Source: Mesaphorura yosii (lineage: Eukaryota; Arthropoda; Collembola; Poduromorpha; Tullbergiidae). From it: a stretch of DNA of 64,000 nucleotides. A program made the position numbers and the translations under genes. Positions 14,101 to 25,162 of the stretch are shown here, one piece after another. The stretch covers positions 62,001 through 126,000 of the forward strand of contig WIXG01000098.1 of the NCBI GenBank assembly GCA_009869945.1, in the 5' to 3' direction. Each line of letters opens with the position of its first letter. The first letter of the stretch is position 1. The notes under the pieces were generated by a model. It saw only the letters and a program-made list of their open reading frames with translations, made no database searches and was not told the origin of the DNA.

Positions 14101-15352
14101 ATTTTCCAAACAAAGTTGGACCACCGCACAAGGCTTGAATGAATTCATACACGAACGAAGTGTTCCCACGAACCCAAAATTTGCATTTCATACTAAGCTG
14201 TTGTATCGAGGAAAGTAAAATTCGTCAGGTGTAGGTGGAACAAGAAGTATATAAATATAGCTTAGAAATCAGTGTACATATTTGATGCTATTTTTATTTC
14301 TTTCAAAATGCAATTAATTCTTCAAACTTTTTCAGTTAAATGAAATGTTGAAGGCAATACTCGCCTCTGAAATAGCTCCATGATTTGCTTGGAGAATGGT
14401 CTTCGCCGCTCCAACCTGTGGAAGAATTGTTTATGCGGCGGAGCTGCGTGTCTACAAATTTCATACGCCTATTTGTCATACCTAACACAAATCTTTGTTG
14501 TAATGCATTTATGTTGTTGAATATTAATTTAGAGTAGACTTGTCAGTTTCAAGTCGCAAATCTCAAACTCTGGGTGATTCACGAGTTTATTCCTGCTTGA
14601 AGCCAGCAAACCACAATCTCACCTGTCATTTATCCACTCTGTTCCCATTTTCTTTATGTTTCATTTGTAAGCAGTGTGTCCGTTTTGTGAAAGTGGGAGC
14701 TCTCCGTCCCATCGCATTCCATGCCCGAGTCCGGAATGGCGAACAGCTCGGTTTCAGACAAGGCATAAATTATTTACACACTGCTCGCAGTTCCGTTCCG
14801 AGAGCACAAGACACGTTGATAATATCTCTCCTGTTCTCACTTTGTCTCAATTTGCCTCACGTCCTATTTTGAGACGTGACGCGATAAAATACGAATCGAA
14901 TTTGTCATAAAAAGGACAGGTAGAATTAACAACCAGAGTCTGGATTCCGAAGTTTTTACCATTATGAGGTTACTTGCTTTGAATTTCCGAATATAAGAGA
15001 ATGATCTCTTACATCCTTCCCACACATGACACGAGAACGAAATGACGGCATACAAATTTAGTTATTGAGCCCGCCCGCCACCCTGCGCTTCGCGAATCCC
15101 GAGTGATTATACACAAGAAGCCTCAAACTCAGTACGACATTTCTTTTATTAGGAGACAATGATTCAATTGGTTTCACTGATTTCATCAGGAGAGAATATG
15201 CGCATTTCATGTATGACAGCTGCGATCTGTCAGGCGCGCGTATTCATGTGAGATGTTGCGAATAAATGGACGAGCGCTAATTGTTTGACTTCTTATGCAG
15301 GAAATCAACCAATTACAATTGGCTCGGATAGAAAATCGCTTGGATCCTGAAC

Positions 15353-16399
15353 ATGCAAGTCCTTCGTACAAGCACCAGCTGCTACGAGAGAAGCTGGACA
15401 GCTCCCTCGAATAATGCCTGCCATTTCCAGCTCCCTATGTATATTTTCTGTTCTGTGCTGCTACTTTCACTTGGTACAGCAGTCCATGGCCTCCAAGGAA
15501 AGTCGCCGTCATCATCTTTAATACAGTCACAAATTCCAGAAGATCGCTCACAGAAGGAAGTCGTATTGGCAGTGGACGGGCTGAGTGCTGAAGAAGCTGG
15601 AGAGCAGCATCGTCAAGTCCGAGCAGTAAAGTCGAATAGGGCAGCATCCTTAAGCACGGTGGAAGACGAGGCGGCCAAGAGTGAGGCCGACGCCGAGAGA
15701 AGCGGTAACGCTGATGAGGAGCACGATGTTCCCGAAGAGTATGAAGACTCCAATAGGAGCCAGCCTCGTGGGTCAGCTAATGCGCAGTTTGAATGGAGAC
15801 AGCTGCATTCTCCCATTTCGTCCGGCAGCAGCATGAGACAGAGCCCAAAGTTGGTTGGCAGCCTCCTGACACGACCCGCTCGGATGGATAGCAACTTCAT
15901 TCGCTTCGGCCGCAGCTACAATGGCTACAAATACTTCCCGTACTCGGGTGAAACGGGAGGTGACGTGACCAACGGCGGGAATGGTCGGGAAAGTCGTAGT
16001 TCAAGCAATCTCAACTACCCCGCCAATAAGAAGAATAATTTCATTCGACTCGGACGCGAGAACGGGAGACAAAACAACTTTATTCGACTCGGGCGTCGGA
16101 GTGGTGAGCCGGAAGAGCAAAAGCGGCTAAGCTCACCGTTCTACAGCAACTATTATGTGGGACGGTACCCTACCTCGAGCATTGGCTTTTTTCCCTCCTC
16201 ACCCGTCGCATTCTACCTCCACAAGTCAATCCATAGTTCGTCGCCCGCGTCTCTGACCAGAAGCTCCTACCACACTTGGGGCAGTCCCAACGACGAGTTG
16301 GGTGACCGTGACTCGGATAATTTGGGAGATTCTACTTCTACACTGCTCGAGCGATCCCCACTTAATGATGGGTATAGCCCCTATTATTATAACCATTAA
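15353..16399 (+). CDS. FMRFamide-like neuropeptide precursor (FIRFamide and FIRLamide peptides)
   Basis: Secretory preprohormone, intronless over its coding part. The frame opens at Met 15353 (348 aa). A second in-frame Met at 15437 (residue 29) begins a clear signal peptide (MYIFCSVLLLSLGTAVHG) and may be the true start, giving 320 aa. Residues 178-187 read MDSNFIRFGR after an Arg, giving an amidated C-terminal FIRF peptide. Residues 228-235 read NNFIRLGR after Lys-Lys. Residues 240-249 read QNNFIRLGRR after Arg, giving a likely pyroGlu FIRLamide. Each has the Gly-Arg amidation/cleavage signal. The central part is acidic spacer (DEEHDVPEEYED) and the C-terminus is Ser/Tyr-rich with no further amidation sites. 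Known for the family: secreted ligands for RFamide-type GPCRs in neurons. Only three peptide copies occur, and two end in RL-amide rather than RF-amide. Confidence 0.85.
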   Translation: MQVLRTSTSCYERSWTAPSNNACHFQLPMYIFCSVLLLSLGTAVHGLQGKSPSSSLIQSQIPEDRSQKEVVLAVDGLSAEEAGEQHRQVRAVKSNRAASLSTVEDEAAKSEADAERSGNADEEHDVPEEYEDSNRSQPRGSANAQFEWRQLHSPISSGSSMRQSPKLVGSLLTRPARMDSNFIRFGRSYNGYKYFPYSGETGGDVTNGGNGRESRSSSNLNYPANKKNNFIRLGRENGRQNNFIRLGRRSGEPEEQKRLSSPFYSNYYVGRYPTSSIGFFPSSPVAFYLHKSIHSSSPASLTRSSYHTWGSPNDELGDRDSDNLGDSTSTLLERSPLNDGYSPYYYNH

Positions 16400-16581
16400 T
16401 TGGGTAGTGTGCTGATTAGATTTATTCGTAGATCAAATTATTTCTGACTCCTGGTTCTATGTTGTTAATGTAATGCATGTGCTTGTTCGCAACCTGCTAA
16501 ATCTAATCCTCCTAATGTCAAGATAATTTCCATGATACCATTCCCTTATGGTCAGTTAGTTAAAACAGAGTCCAAAATGAG

Positions 16582-16604
16582 TCCATGATCGTACTGATCA
16601 TGGA
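16582..16604. repeat. Short perfect inverted repeat in neuropeptide 3' UTR
   Basis: Nine-bp arms TCCATGATC (16582-16590) and GATCATGGA (16596-16604) flank a five-base loop. They lie between the stop codon and the AATAAA signal, so they would form an RNA hairpin in the 3' UTR. Confidence 0.4.
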
Positions 16605-16827
16605 TCATGATTTGAATTTGTCAACGGCGAAGGAATATGAATTGACATGTCCCTTCATCCTGTCATGACTTCAATCGCTGCATTACTTGAACCCAATGTA
16701 GCTAGCCAAATTGACGATGAATTAGTATTGTGTACCTTCTTGGCGTAAATACTGACAGTCTTAACTAGCACAACTGGAGAGTCATTTATTGTATTATTGT
16801 ATTGAACCATTGTAACATTTAGTTGAA

Positions 16828-16833
16828 AATAAA
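16828..16833 (+). terminator. Poly(A) signal, neuropeptide gene
   Basis: AATAAA 429 nt downstream of the stop codon, on the sense strand. Confidence 0.5.
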
Positions 16834-16839
16834 AGTTTA

Positions 16840-18351
16840 CTTCAGTTTCCAATCAATTTAGAGCCTTTATTGGTCCGTTCTTGATGTGAGACCCACCACT
16901 TGATTCTTGACTTGTTCCTTGATGAGACCAACAATGCAAGCCTCCAGATCCGATGCTGGCTGGCGCGTGAAGAAAAACACTCCTTTCGCTCACTTTTATG
17001 TTTTAGCTCGCATCGAAGCGCATTCCAATCTTAGAAGTCAGTTGTCAGCAGTAAACGGTAGTCTTTATAAAGGACCAAAAATTGAACACAAGAAAAGTAT
17101 TTACATCAAATTGGTCGTGTGCCTAATCATGCCAAAAACCAAACGTGAGCGCGAACTATTAGGTTTAAGCCAATTACTAAACAGACTGCCCTTAAAAATT
17201 TTGTCAAACGAGGCTGGCACTCGAGCAGGGCATTGGAATTTCTGAACTCGGTGAAGCCAATGGGTTAGATACGACAAGAGGAGTGCAGCGTTGTCATCAG
17301 TAGGAAACCAAATTCAAAGATAGCCAAATGAATGAATGAGCTTTGCTATATTCTGTTTCGTTACTGTGCTCAGGGCAAATCGATGCAGGGATCACTGATC
17401 CGGTGGTTGTTGACGAGAACAAGGGTCGACCGATTGCTGACCCGGAAGTCACTTCTACTATGAACAATTAAGTAAGCGCCCCTCCTGTATTTAAAGATAT
17501 CAGATCATCCAGATATGAAGTCGCCATCAGGTAAGCATTAAGCACAACGAAACTCAACAGATGAATCAGACAATATCGTAATTTAATTTGCGAGGTTTCG
17601 CCTGAGGTTTAACCGAAGCGAAGGAAGGCATTTAAGAGATTTTGCAATTTGCATGCACACTCGCCACGACAAATTTACGTTAGCAACGAAATCAGATAGC
17701 CTTTAAACGTTGAGAGTTCATAACAAAACCTGTTGTTGTATGAAACGACCCACGTGCAATGAAAGGCTTTGCTTTGTGTGAAGGCAAAGGCAAAAAATCT
17801 GTGCCGTTTCACCGTGGAATGGCTTAGCCTTGTAGACTGCTCTCTCATTGCCTTATGGAGCTACGTAACACGCAGTTTGCTCTTTCGTCAATTCAGTATT
17901 GCACCTTTTGAATTGCAGGGAAGAAGTCAACCTCGACGATTGCATCACAAATTTTAATTTCCTGTGCTGATTGTTGATCATAACTGTATTGTTAATTAGT
18001 TTCAAACTGAAGTAAGCTCCCTTGTCTTAATAGCTGTTAGTAAATTATTTAGCATTCTTTGAAATAAGATCAATCTGGAGATCGAGAGTATTAATTTCAA
18101 GAGTAGAAATGAATCAGCTGATTCCTATTACCTGGCTTAATAGGCTTATGGTCCTAATCAGCCACTAGTTAAGAGTTTCTGTCTTATTGCTTGTAAGTTT
18201 AGATCATAACGCGGATTCTTGAATTTCTTTTAGCCTGTGATTTTCGCTACACGACTGCTGTTCTATCTACTGCGCACTTCAATTATCTAATCTACTGCTA
18301 CTTCACTTCTAACTCCTGGTCTCATCTTAAAGCAACTGACATTTGACTAAT
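16840..18351. other. Intergenic, neuropeptide gene to UBE2A
   Basis: AT-rich DNA with short unrelated open frames. No gene, RNA or repeat is recognised. The last few hundred bases should contain the UBE2A promoter; no clear TATA box was seen. Confidence 0.4.
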
Positions 18352-20881
18352 ATGTCTACTCCTGCTCGTCGCCGCCTCATGCGCGATTTCAAACGGTAAG
18401 CCAATGTACTCATCACTAAATTAAGACTAGTCCAGACCTTTCCACTCTGTCGCTCAGACTATTTATCTTCATCAGAAAGCATAGCATTAATCAGTTCTGC
18501 GGAGTAGTAAGTTTAGAGTTCATAGCCTTCGAGATAAGCCTTCCTGTTTTGCTCCCTGAAGTGCTATATCGCCTACCTGGTGTAAGATTGCAGGTATCGT
18601 TATTCATATTTTCTTGAGAGATTACGTCTGGTCGAAGTCACCGAAGACTGAAACATGTGAATCGTGTGTCTTGATAATTCTAATGCATATGATGCAATTG
18701 AAGTCCCGAAAGCCTGCCTTCTTCATTTCTTGGCTTGGCTCGAACTTCGGACTTCGGATTGGCGCATTCTGCACCTAGCAGACTGGTTTGGGTATTACTG
18801 ATAAACTGATTTTAGTCACCATCCATGCTCGCGCTTCGTAGTAGTAACATACGCCCAATTTGCTGATAATAATAGAAAAACTTCATTGCGTATGACTTTT
18901 ACTGAAAAATTTTCAATTTTATATTTGTTTCCTTTACATAATTTAACGTTGAGTGACATGTTAAATGCTCCTCAATTTTAATCACACGGACGCGGACACA
19001 TTAAAATTTATCCAAATGAGATGAGATAGAGTAAGTTGGAAAAGACATGGGCACTGATTTGAGGCTGGTAACTGTAACTGGTATGGGTCCAAAATGAGAC
19101 AATACAGTTAAACTCGGGCAGTCGTTGGGTTCTTCGGTTGTAGAGAATGTAATGCATTGGAATAACAGCAAGTCATTGACCATGACCAGTAGCAAATCTT
19201 GGCAGAAAGCCTAATTTTCATTCTATTAGACGTATGCATGGCGCAAGCAGTCATGAGTCATTGCATCGCCCGAGTTTACGCCCTGCGTCTGCAAATATAA
19301 GTTATCATCAAATGAGCAGGAGAACACGTTTTAGATTGAAACCAAACCCCTATCAGTGTAGAACAATGCGGATCCGGCCACAAAGAAAGTTTCAGAGGTC
19401 AGGAATGAACGAATGTTCCACCTCAAAGGTTGCCGTCTGCTTTAAGCTAGTGAGTATACAAAGATTAATTGACTCAGGTTGTATCGAAGAACTTCGAACC
19501 ATATCACATCCGCACATTGCCCATGCCAATATATGTTCGCACTGATCGCGACTATATTGACAACATTTGTAGTTAAGAATCGGCTCAGCATAGCATGTTT
19601 AAGGGTGAACGTGAACAGTCGAACAGCAGCTCTGGTCAATCGGATCCGATTGGCACAGCAAAAGCTTCCAAGTAAAAGTGCCACACAAGGAGCGCCTCCA
19701 TGAAATTATTCTTAAAATGTCAGCGTATCATGTTAATTATGTGCAGAATTTAACTGCTAGTCATAACCCACTGAGTGCACGACAACAGCCTCAGCCTCAT
19801 CGCATTGTTAGGAATGACATAAAAGACTTCATAACTTTATAATAGTTCATTGCGCAAAGAGGTGAAAAATCTGAAAGATACGTCAGCTTAGATTGGGGAA
19901 TAAAAATAGAAAATAGCCGCACTACGTTTCAGAGCATTGCAGAGAAAGATCCAACTCTTGTGTCTTGAGCGCAGAACTCGCAGGTCATGTTGAGCCATTT
20001 GTAGCGCACAATAATTCGGGATTGCCAAATTGCCAATTCAGAGTAGACTTTTGATATCTGTTTAATGAAACACGCCAAAATGATTTAAAAAAATCAAATC
20101 TATCACTTTACTTCTGTCTTAAGCAAGCAGATTGAGTTTTCAACTCCTGCCACTTTGGTCTTGTAGCTGTAATATAATGTGTGCATGCGTGACGACCAGG
20201 CTTTAAAATCTAAAAGGCGATGCTTCTTGTTGCACACACAAGTAATTAAATATAATTATAACAATTGTCTGAATATTTCTTTCGTGTAACAATACATGAA
20301 TTGGTACTTTTGTCGTTTCAGATTGCAAGAGGATCCTCCTGCAGGAGTTTCTGGTGCTCCAAGTGATAACAATATCATGGTTTGGAACGCAATAATCTTC
20401 GGGTACATGCGTAACAAAAAGCATTGTTGACCTTCATTGATCTCAAAATCAATACAAAAATAAACTCGCTAATTGATCGCTTTTGGTTTTAGACCGCATG
20501 AAACTCCATTTGAGGATGGCACGTTCAAGTTGAGTATTGAATTTACCGAAGAGTATCCCAACAAACCACCTGCTGTCCGCTTTGTCTCCAAATTATTTCA
20601 CCCAAACGTGTATGCTGACGGAGGAATTTGCCTGGACATCCTTCAAAATAGATGGAGTCCCACATATGATGTCTCGGCGGTCTTAACTTCAATTCAGGTA
20701 TTGCGTAACTAATTATTATGAAGGCAGAATTGATTTAATCGTGGTCTTCTTGCAGTCCCTGCTTAGTGATCCAAATCCAAATTCTCCTGCTAACTCTATG
20801 GCCGCGCAACTCTATAAAGAAAATCGTCGTGAATACGAGAAACGCGTCAAGGCCTGTGTGGAGCAGTCGTGGTTGGACTAA
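18352..20881 (+). CDS. UBE2A: E2 ubiquitin-conjugating enzyme, UBE2A/Rad6 orthologue
   Basis: Ubiquitin-conjugating enzyme of the RAD6 type; in other eukaryotes it acts with RAD18 on PCNA and with RNF20/40 (Bre1) on histone H2B. Exons: 18352-18395, 20322-20402, 20493-20697, 20756-20881; phases agree and give 151 aa, the family's usual length. The N-terminus [19 protein letters not shown] is essentially invariant in RAD6 proteins. The catalytic cysteine is C88 in GGICLD, preceded by the HPNVY motif, and WSPTYDVS follows. The protein ends in WLD without the acidic tail of yeast Rad6, as in animals. Intron 1 is about 1.9 kb, far longer than almost every other intron here, and may carry regulatory sequence. 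Confidence 0.97.
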
Positions 20882-21141
20882 CCCCACCGTTGCCTAACAA
20901 AAATTCGTCTTAGATTACTCTTCAAATCAGTTTTACAATGAAAAGTGTCCCACAACCAACACCGATTCTCTCCTGCATTCAAACATCCGGTCTTGTTTGT
21001 AACTATTTTCACTTTCATTTCTCTTATGTAACCTCAATCCTCAAATTAACTTTACGCATGCGAGTGAATTCAACATTTAGGTCAGAAAACCAACAAAATG
21101 TGTTCGTTGTTAGGCTCTGCTAATCCACTAGTGTAATCTGT

Positions 21142-21147
21142 AATAAA
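21142..21147 (+). terminator. Poly(A) signal, UBE2A
   Basis: AATAAA about 260 nt after the UBE2A stop codon. Confidence 0.55.
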
Positions 21148-21149
21148 AC

Positions 21150-22610
21150 TGAAATGAAAAATAACTATGTAGTATTATTAACCCTTGACTCACACGTTGG
21201 AAGACCTTGTTCTCAAACTTTGTGGTTTGTTTGTGTTCATAGACTTTACCTTTGATTAGAACCTGGAGTACTAGACTCTGTTGTGCGCATGAATTGTGGG
21301 AATATTTTTCGTGATACTGCTTGCGTTACCTTTTAGATGGAATTCTTATCGGAAAAATAATTCTTGATAAAACTACTAGTCATGTTCTGCAATAGTGACA
21401 TGGTATCCATTTTAACTTTATACTGAAAATAGAAGTCGAGCACTCTTATTTTACTTTTCGTCTGATAAATCTTACACATCTGTTGCAATTTTTTTAGTTT
21501 TTTTTAAGCCAGTGTGTTTAGTATTATTACCCATTATTACGGTATCACCGAATTATGTAGTTGAGTTTCTAGCGTAGGCTAGCATAGCAATACAGAATTA
21601 TTTAGCTTTACACAACACTCTATTTTGTTGGTTGAGATGTAATCGTACTGCTGGACTAGATCCCTCTAATCTAAAGAGAAAGAATTTTTGGTGCCTGCAA
21701 TCGAATAGATTGGTTAATGATCGTTATCGTCCGAATAATCTATATAACTAGATACGCTCACCGAGTATTATCCTGCGCTACACGGCTACTTGACAATTCG
21801 ATATTACGTTAAGATCGCACATCGGCTACAAGAAAAGAATAAAATTTTGACTTAAGGATCGGATGCTAGCGCGGTTTTATTCTGGTACGCCTGCAATCAG
21901 AATTTGGGTCTGGCTCTGGGTAGATGCGATTTGAAAAAATTAAGTTCAACTGTCCGAATGGAATCTCATGCAATTTTGTTTCATTTATTTACACAAATAA
22001 GGTAGAAAAGTAAACTACACACGAATTTTGAATGTCCGAAGTTGCATTTCTATAACAGTAAAATTACCATTTAATTAGTTATCAAAATATCAAAATAATA
22101 AATATTGGCATTTTAAATTAGGAAATTGGCAAGCACATGCTCATGCATTAAACAGGTAATTAGTAAAACCATTTCAATAGTTTGCTCATCTGGCAATAGC
22201 AATGTTCACAAAAGGGGTGGCTATGCAAAAATATATAAAAAACATACGCATCATAATAAACGACTTGGAAGTGCAAGCGCCGCTGAAGGCTTCCCCGTCG
22301 GCCGGGCATCGGTGAAGATTACTTCGCTTCGCTTGGAAGGTTCTGCATGCGGAGAAGTGATCAATCGAAGGTATTAGCTTTTACGAAGATAATTACAAAC
22401 ATTTCCTATCAATTTACATGAGACAGTGCAAAGTGAATTTTAAAAAGACTGACTGGCAAGAACTTCTTCGAGTTACGTAATTAATTGCTTCTTAAATATA
22501 CCTCTAACTCTCTATCCTTTGATTAGTTGTATCAGATAATTATTACGGCAGGACTTAAGGCAGGTCTTTCTCACAGTTATTGACAGTATCAAAAATATTT
22601 ATGCAGATCT
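21150..22610. other. Intergenic, UBE2A to Su(var)3-9 (convergent genes)
   Basis: AT-rich space between two convergent genes. It contains a small GC-rich island (22262-22380) preceded by a TATATAAAA element (reported separately). Otherwise nothing recognisable. Confidence 0.4.
22232..22382 (+). ncRNA. Candidate short structured transcript with TATA element and T-run
   Basis: A strong TATATAAAA (22232-22240) in a very AT-rich stretch is followed, about 25 nt later, by a roughly 118-nt GC-rich block with several complementary segments (CCG/CGG, ACTTC/GAAGT, GCTTCC/GGAAGG). It ends at TTTT (22379-22382), a minimal RNA polymerase III terminator. The arrangement resembles an external-promoter Pol III gene, but it matches no snRNA, RNase P/MRP, SRP or 7SK consensus that I know. 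This is speculative; it could instead be a degraded exon. Confidence 0.2.
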
Positions 22611-25162
22611 TCAAAACAAAAACTTCCTGCAGTTTGTGGCACCACACAAACACGCTTTCCGTTCCGTCTGAGATTTCTGTGATGCACTTGCTTCAGGTGG
22701 TGAAATTTTGCTTGGGCTCATGTTTGATGTCGAAGGGCCCACACCATTTGATTGTGATTCCACTTTGCTAAGGGAAGCATCCATGCATTGAGCTTTTGCA
22801 GCGGCATCCTTATTCACATCATTTTTGTAGTCGAAGAACAACTCTTCACCCTGAAAGTATTACGGTTATATTTTCATTCTTCACCAATGATTCACATGAT
22901 TAATGATTCATTTTGGAAGTACTCACGTGACCAATGTCCTTCATCGCGAACAGAGCCAGCTTAGGCAAATTCGGGTCCAAGCAATTAATCCAAACGGAAA
23001 ACACCGCCAAGTTTGGATCGCATGAGTGATTGATAAAATGAGCGATATTTCCATAGCTAGCAGCATCAACAGTATATGGACAAGTGTCTCCTTCGTTAAA
23101 GTCCAAATCAAACAAGTAAGTGCATCCTTCCGCATCGTAGTCTCGACCACGCCGCTCTGCTTCCTCCGTTCTGATGACTTCGCCAACATAAAGTGATACA
23201 AACTGTCCTTTCTTAATATTCTGTACATAGAGAAAAATATTTTATTCAAGGATCAGTCAACCTGAAGAGAGACGAAATGCTGGCGCCTCGGCTTACCTTG
23301 AGAGTTTTAACACCCCAACCCATGCCAGTTGCTGTTCTAAAGATCGACAGACGTAAAGTAGTGGACCCATGCTGTACAACCCGATTTGGACAATCCGGAC
23401 CACACGTGCATTTTTTGTTGCATTCATAAATGGCAGTGCCAACTGGAACTTTCAATCTTTCATTCAAATGATTTCAATTAAACTTTGACAATTTTGTACA
23501 ACAGCACAGGTCACAATTAATTATTACTCACTTTCCGTAAGGAGTATATGCGAAAGGAAATCCAAACTGTTGGGCGCAGCATGATTCACGACTTTCGTAG
23601 CACGAACCTTCACATGCACATCCCACAGGAGGATCGTCCGGAATCCTAATTCCGGGTCCAGGAACATAGTCATTAATATAAATGAAGCCAAGTGGGGGTC
23701 CCTCGAGATCAACGTTGTTTTCGACTTTGATGACAGGATTCCCTTGACTTATTTCGTTGATTTGATCCTCCCAGTTCTGTACATGAAAAACCAGCCTCAG
23801 TAAAGTTCCGTTAGTGCAGTCGCTCAATGTATACTCTCAGTTCAAAAGCTGAATAGAAATACACTAGCCTTTAGAGCTTCAGCCGATAATGCTTTCTTTC
23901 TTTCGCACTCATAGAAAAGTAGCTGAGTCCGCAGAGTTACAATCTCTTCAGGGGATAATTTGCCGTTGATGCCGTCTTGGAGGATTTTAGTTATTTTTTG
24001 TAATGACCAAACGAAAGAAGACGTCTGCGAAGTTTTGGTTCTGGATTTTGGTTTTAACCTCTGTTCCTTTTCCCACTTTCTTTGCCATTCTGCTTCACAT
24101 TTCTAACGAATTAACAGCATTTAGCATTTTAGTTTAATGTTATGGTGTCATTCTAGATGTTCGAGTTGGATATTGGATATAGACTAAAACCGCTTACCTG
24201 GATTTCTTTCTCACTCGGTGAATAATTCTTTTCATAAAATTCTTCAGCTATCATCGCGACTGGTCTGGGATCAGGAGGCAAATGAGGCAAAGGTGGTCCC
24301 TTCCGCCTACGCTTTCCGTCAGCACTTTCGACGTATACTGACTTCGCCAGTATCTCATCAATTTGCTCACGACGTTCCAAGAAGAATGCAATTAGTGCAT
24401 CCTCACATTGAAGCAAGTTTTCTGGGGGCTCCCAAGTATTAAACGATTCATCCCATTCTTTCCACTTAACGTGATACAATTGACCTTTTTTCCCATCCTT
24501 TGCGTAATCAAGTATCTTTTCCACCTCAAACTGAAGAAACCGTGACCAACCAAAACAAGCCAATAAGAGTTAGAAATTGGCACATAACATAATGCCCTTG
24601 CTTGAGGGGAGAGGAAATGGTACCTGATCCTCTGGAATGGGAGATGATCCGTCGTCTGAGCTTTCATTCTCATACGATTCTTCAGCTCCTTCTTCAAAAC
24701 CAGACGAGGGCTCCGGGTCTGGATTTTCTTCAGATGGACGACTAGTGCCCTTTATACACACATTGGACACATTTTCTTTGTCTGACGCTGAATCTGACAC
24801 GCTGCTATCTGCAACGGACTCAGAATCTGCAGGCTTCTCCACTGAAGCTAGATCAATTGATTCTTCAATCACTCGCACTTTCTGCGGCGGTTCTGATTCT
24901 GCAGCTGCGACCTCAGATTTGCTCCTTAATGAGGTCGAAGAAGACCGGGTGCTCTTTCTTCGACAATCAGCAACACCAACCGGGTCATTTCCCGAATTCT
25001 CCATGTCGTGGTATTTTCTCTTCAGATCTTTTCGTCCTCCTATGGAGTGACCAAAAGTTTCCCAAATCCCATCAAAATAGTGCACAGTGAGCAAATTACT
25101 CGACTACTCTCCGAAGGATTAACCAGCAAGATCAAAAACCTACCTTTAAGGCTTAAGCTCAT
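22611..25162 (-). CDS. Su(var)3-9: Histone H3K9 methyltransferase Su(var)3-9/SUV39H
   Basis: Heterochromatin enzyme that methylates histone H3 Lys9 and is read by HP1. Exons: 25162-25144, 25039-24624, 24530-24198, 24102-23869, 23776-23532, 23456-23297, 23220-22927, 22850-22611; the frame closes at 646 aa. The order is an acidic Ser-rich N-terminus, a chromodomain (about residues 146-200, [10 protein letters not shown]...WEPPENL), a linker, pre-SET ([10 protein letters not shown]...[17 protein letters not shown]), SET ([25 protein letters not shown]) and post-SET ([13 protein letters not shown]). All catalytic and zinc-ligand motifs are intact. A Ser/Pro-rich insert of about 40 residues separates SET from post-SET. 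Intron 4 uses a GC donor (23868-23867): only this keeps the frame into the NWEDQ exon. Exon 1 is a tiny 19-nt coding exon (MSLSLK). No eIF2-gamma exons are linked. Confidence 0.95.

Larger units (their letters stand above)
4678..15352. other. Large gene-poor region between transporter and neuropeptide gene
   Basis: About 10.7 kb in which I see no supportable gene. Positions 4678-4709 are 5' UTR of the transporter (a splice acceptor reads out of 4710). The open frames present, the longest about 150 codons, have no recognisable domain, no consistent splice context and unremarkable composition. The region holds a 54-nt hairpin near 7.7 kb and two consensus palindromic CRE sites (reported separately). 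Near 15300 there is a good splice acceptor that probably opens the neuropeptide gene's 5'-UTR/coding exon, so an upstream non-coding first exon may lie here. Confidence 0.5.

Noticed and set aside
23741-23830. Alternative acceptor TTACTGAG for Su(var)3-9 exon 5 paired with the GT donor
   Set aside because: It gives the wrong frame relative to the conserved pre-SET sequence; only the GC donor with the TGTACAG acceptor keeps it.
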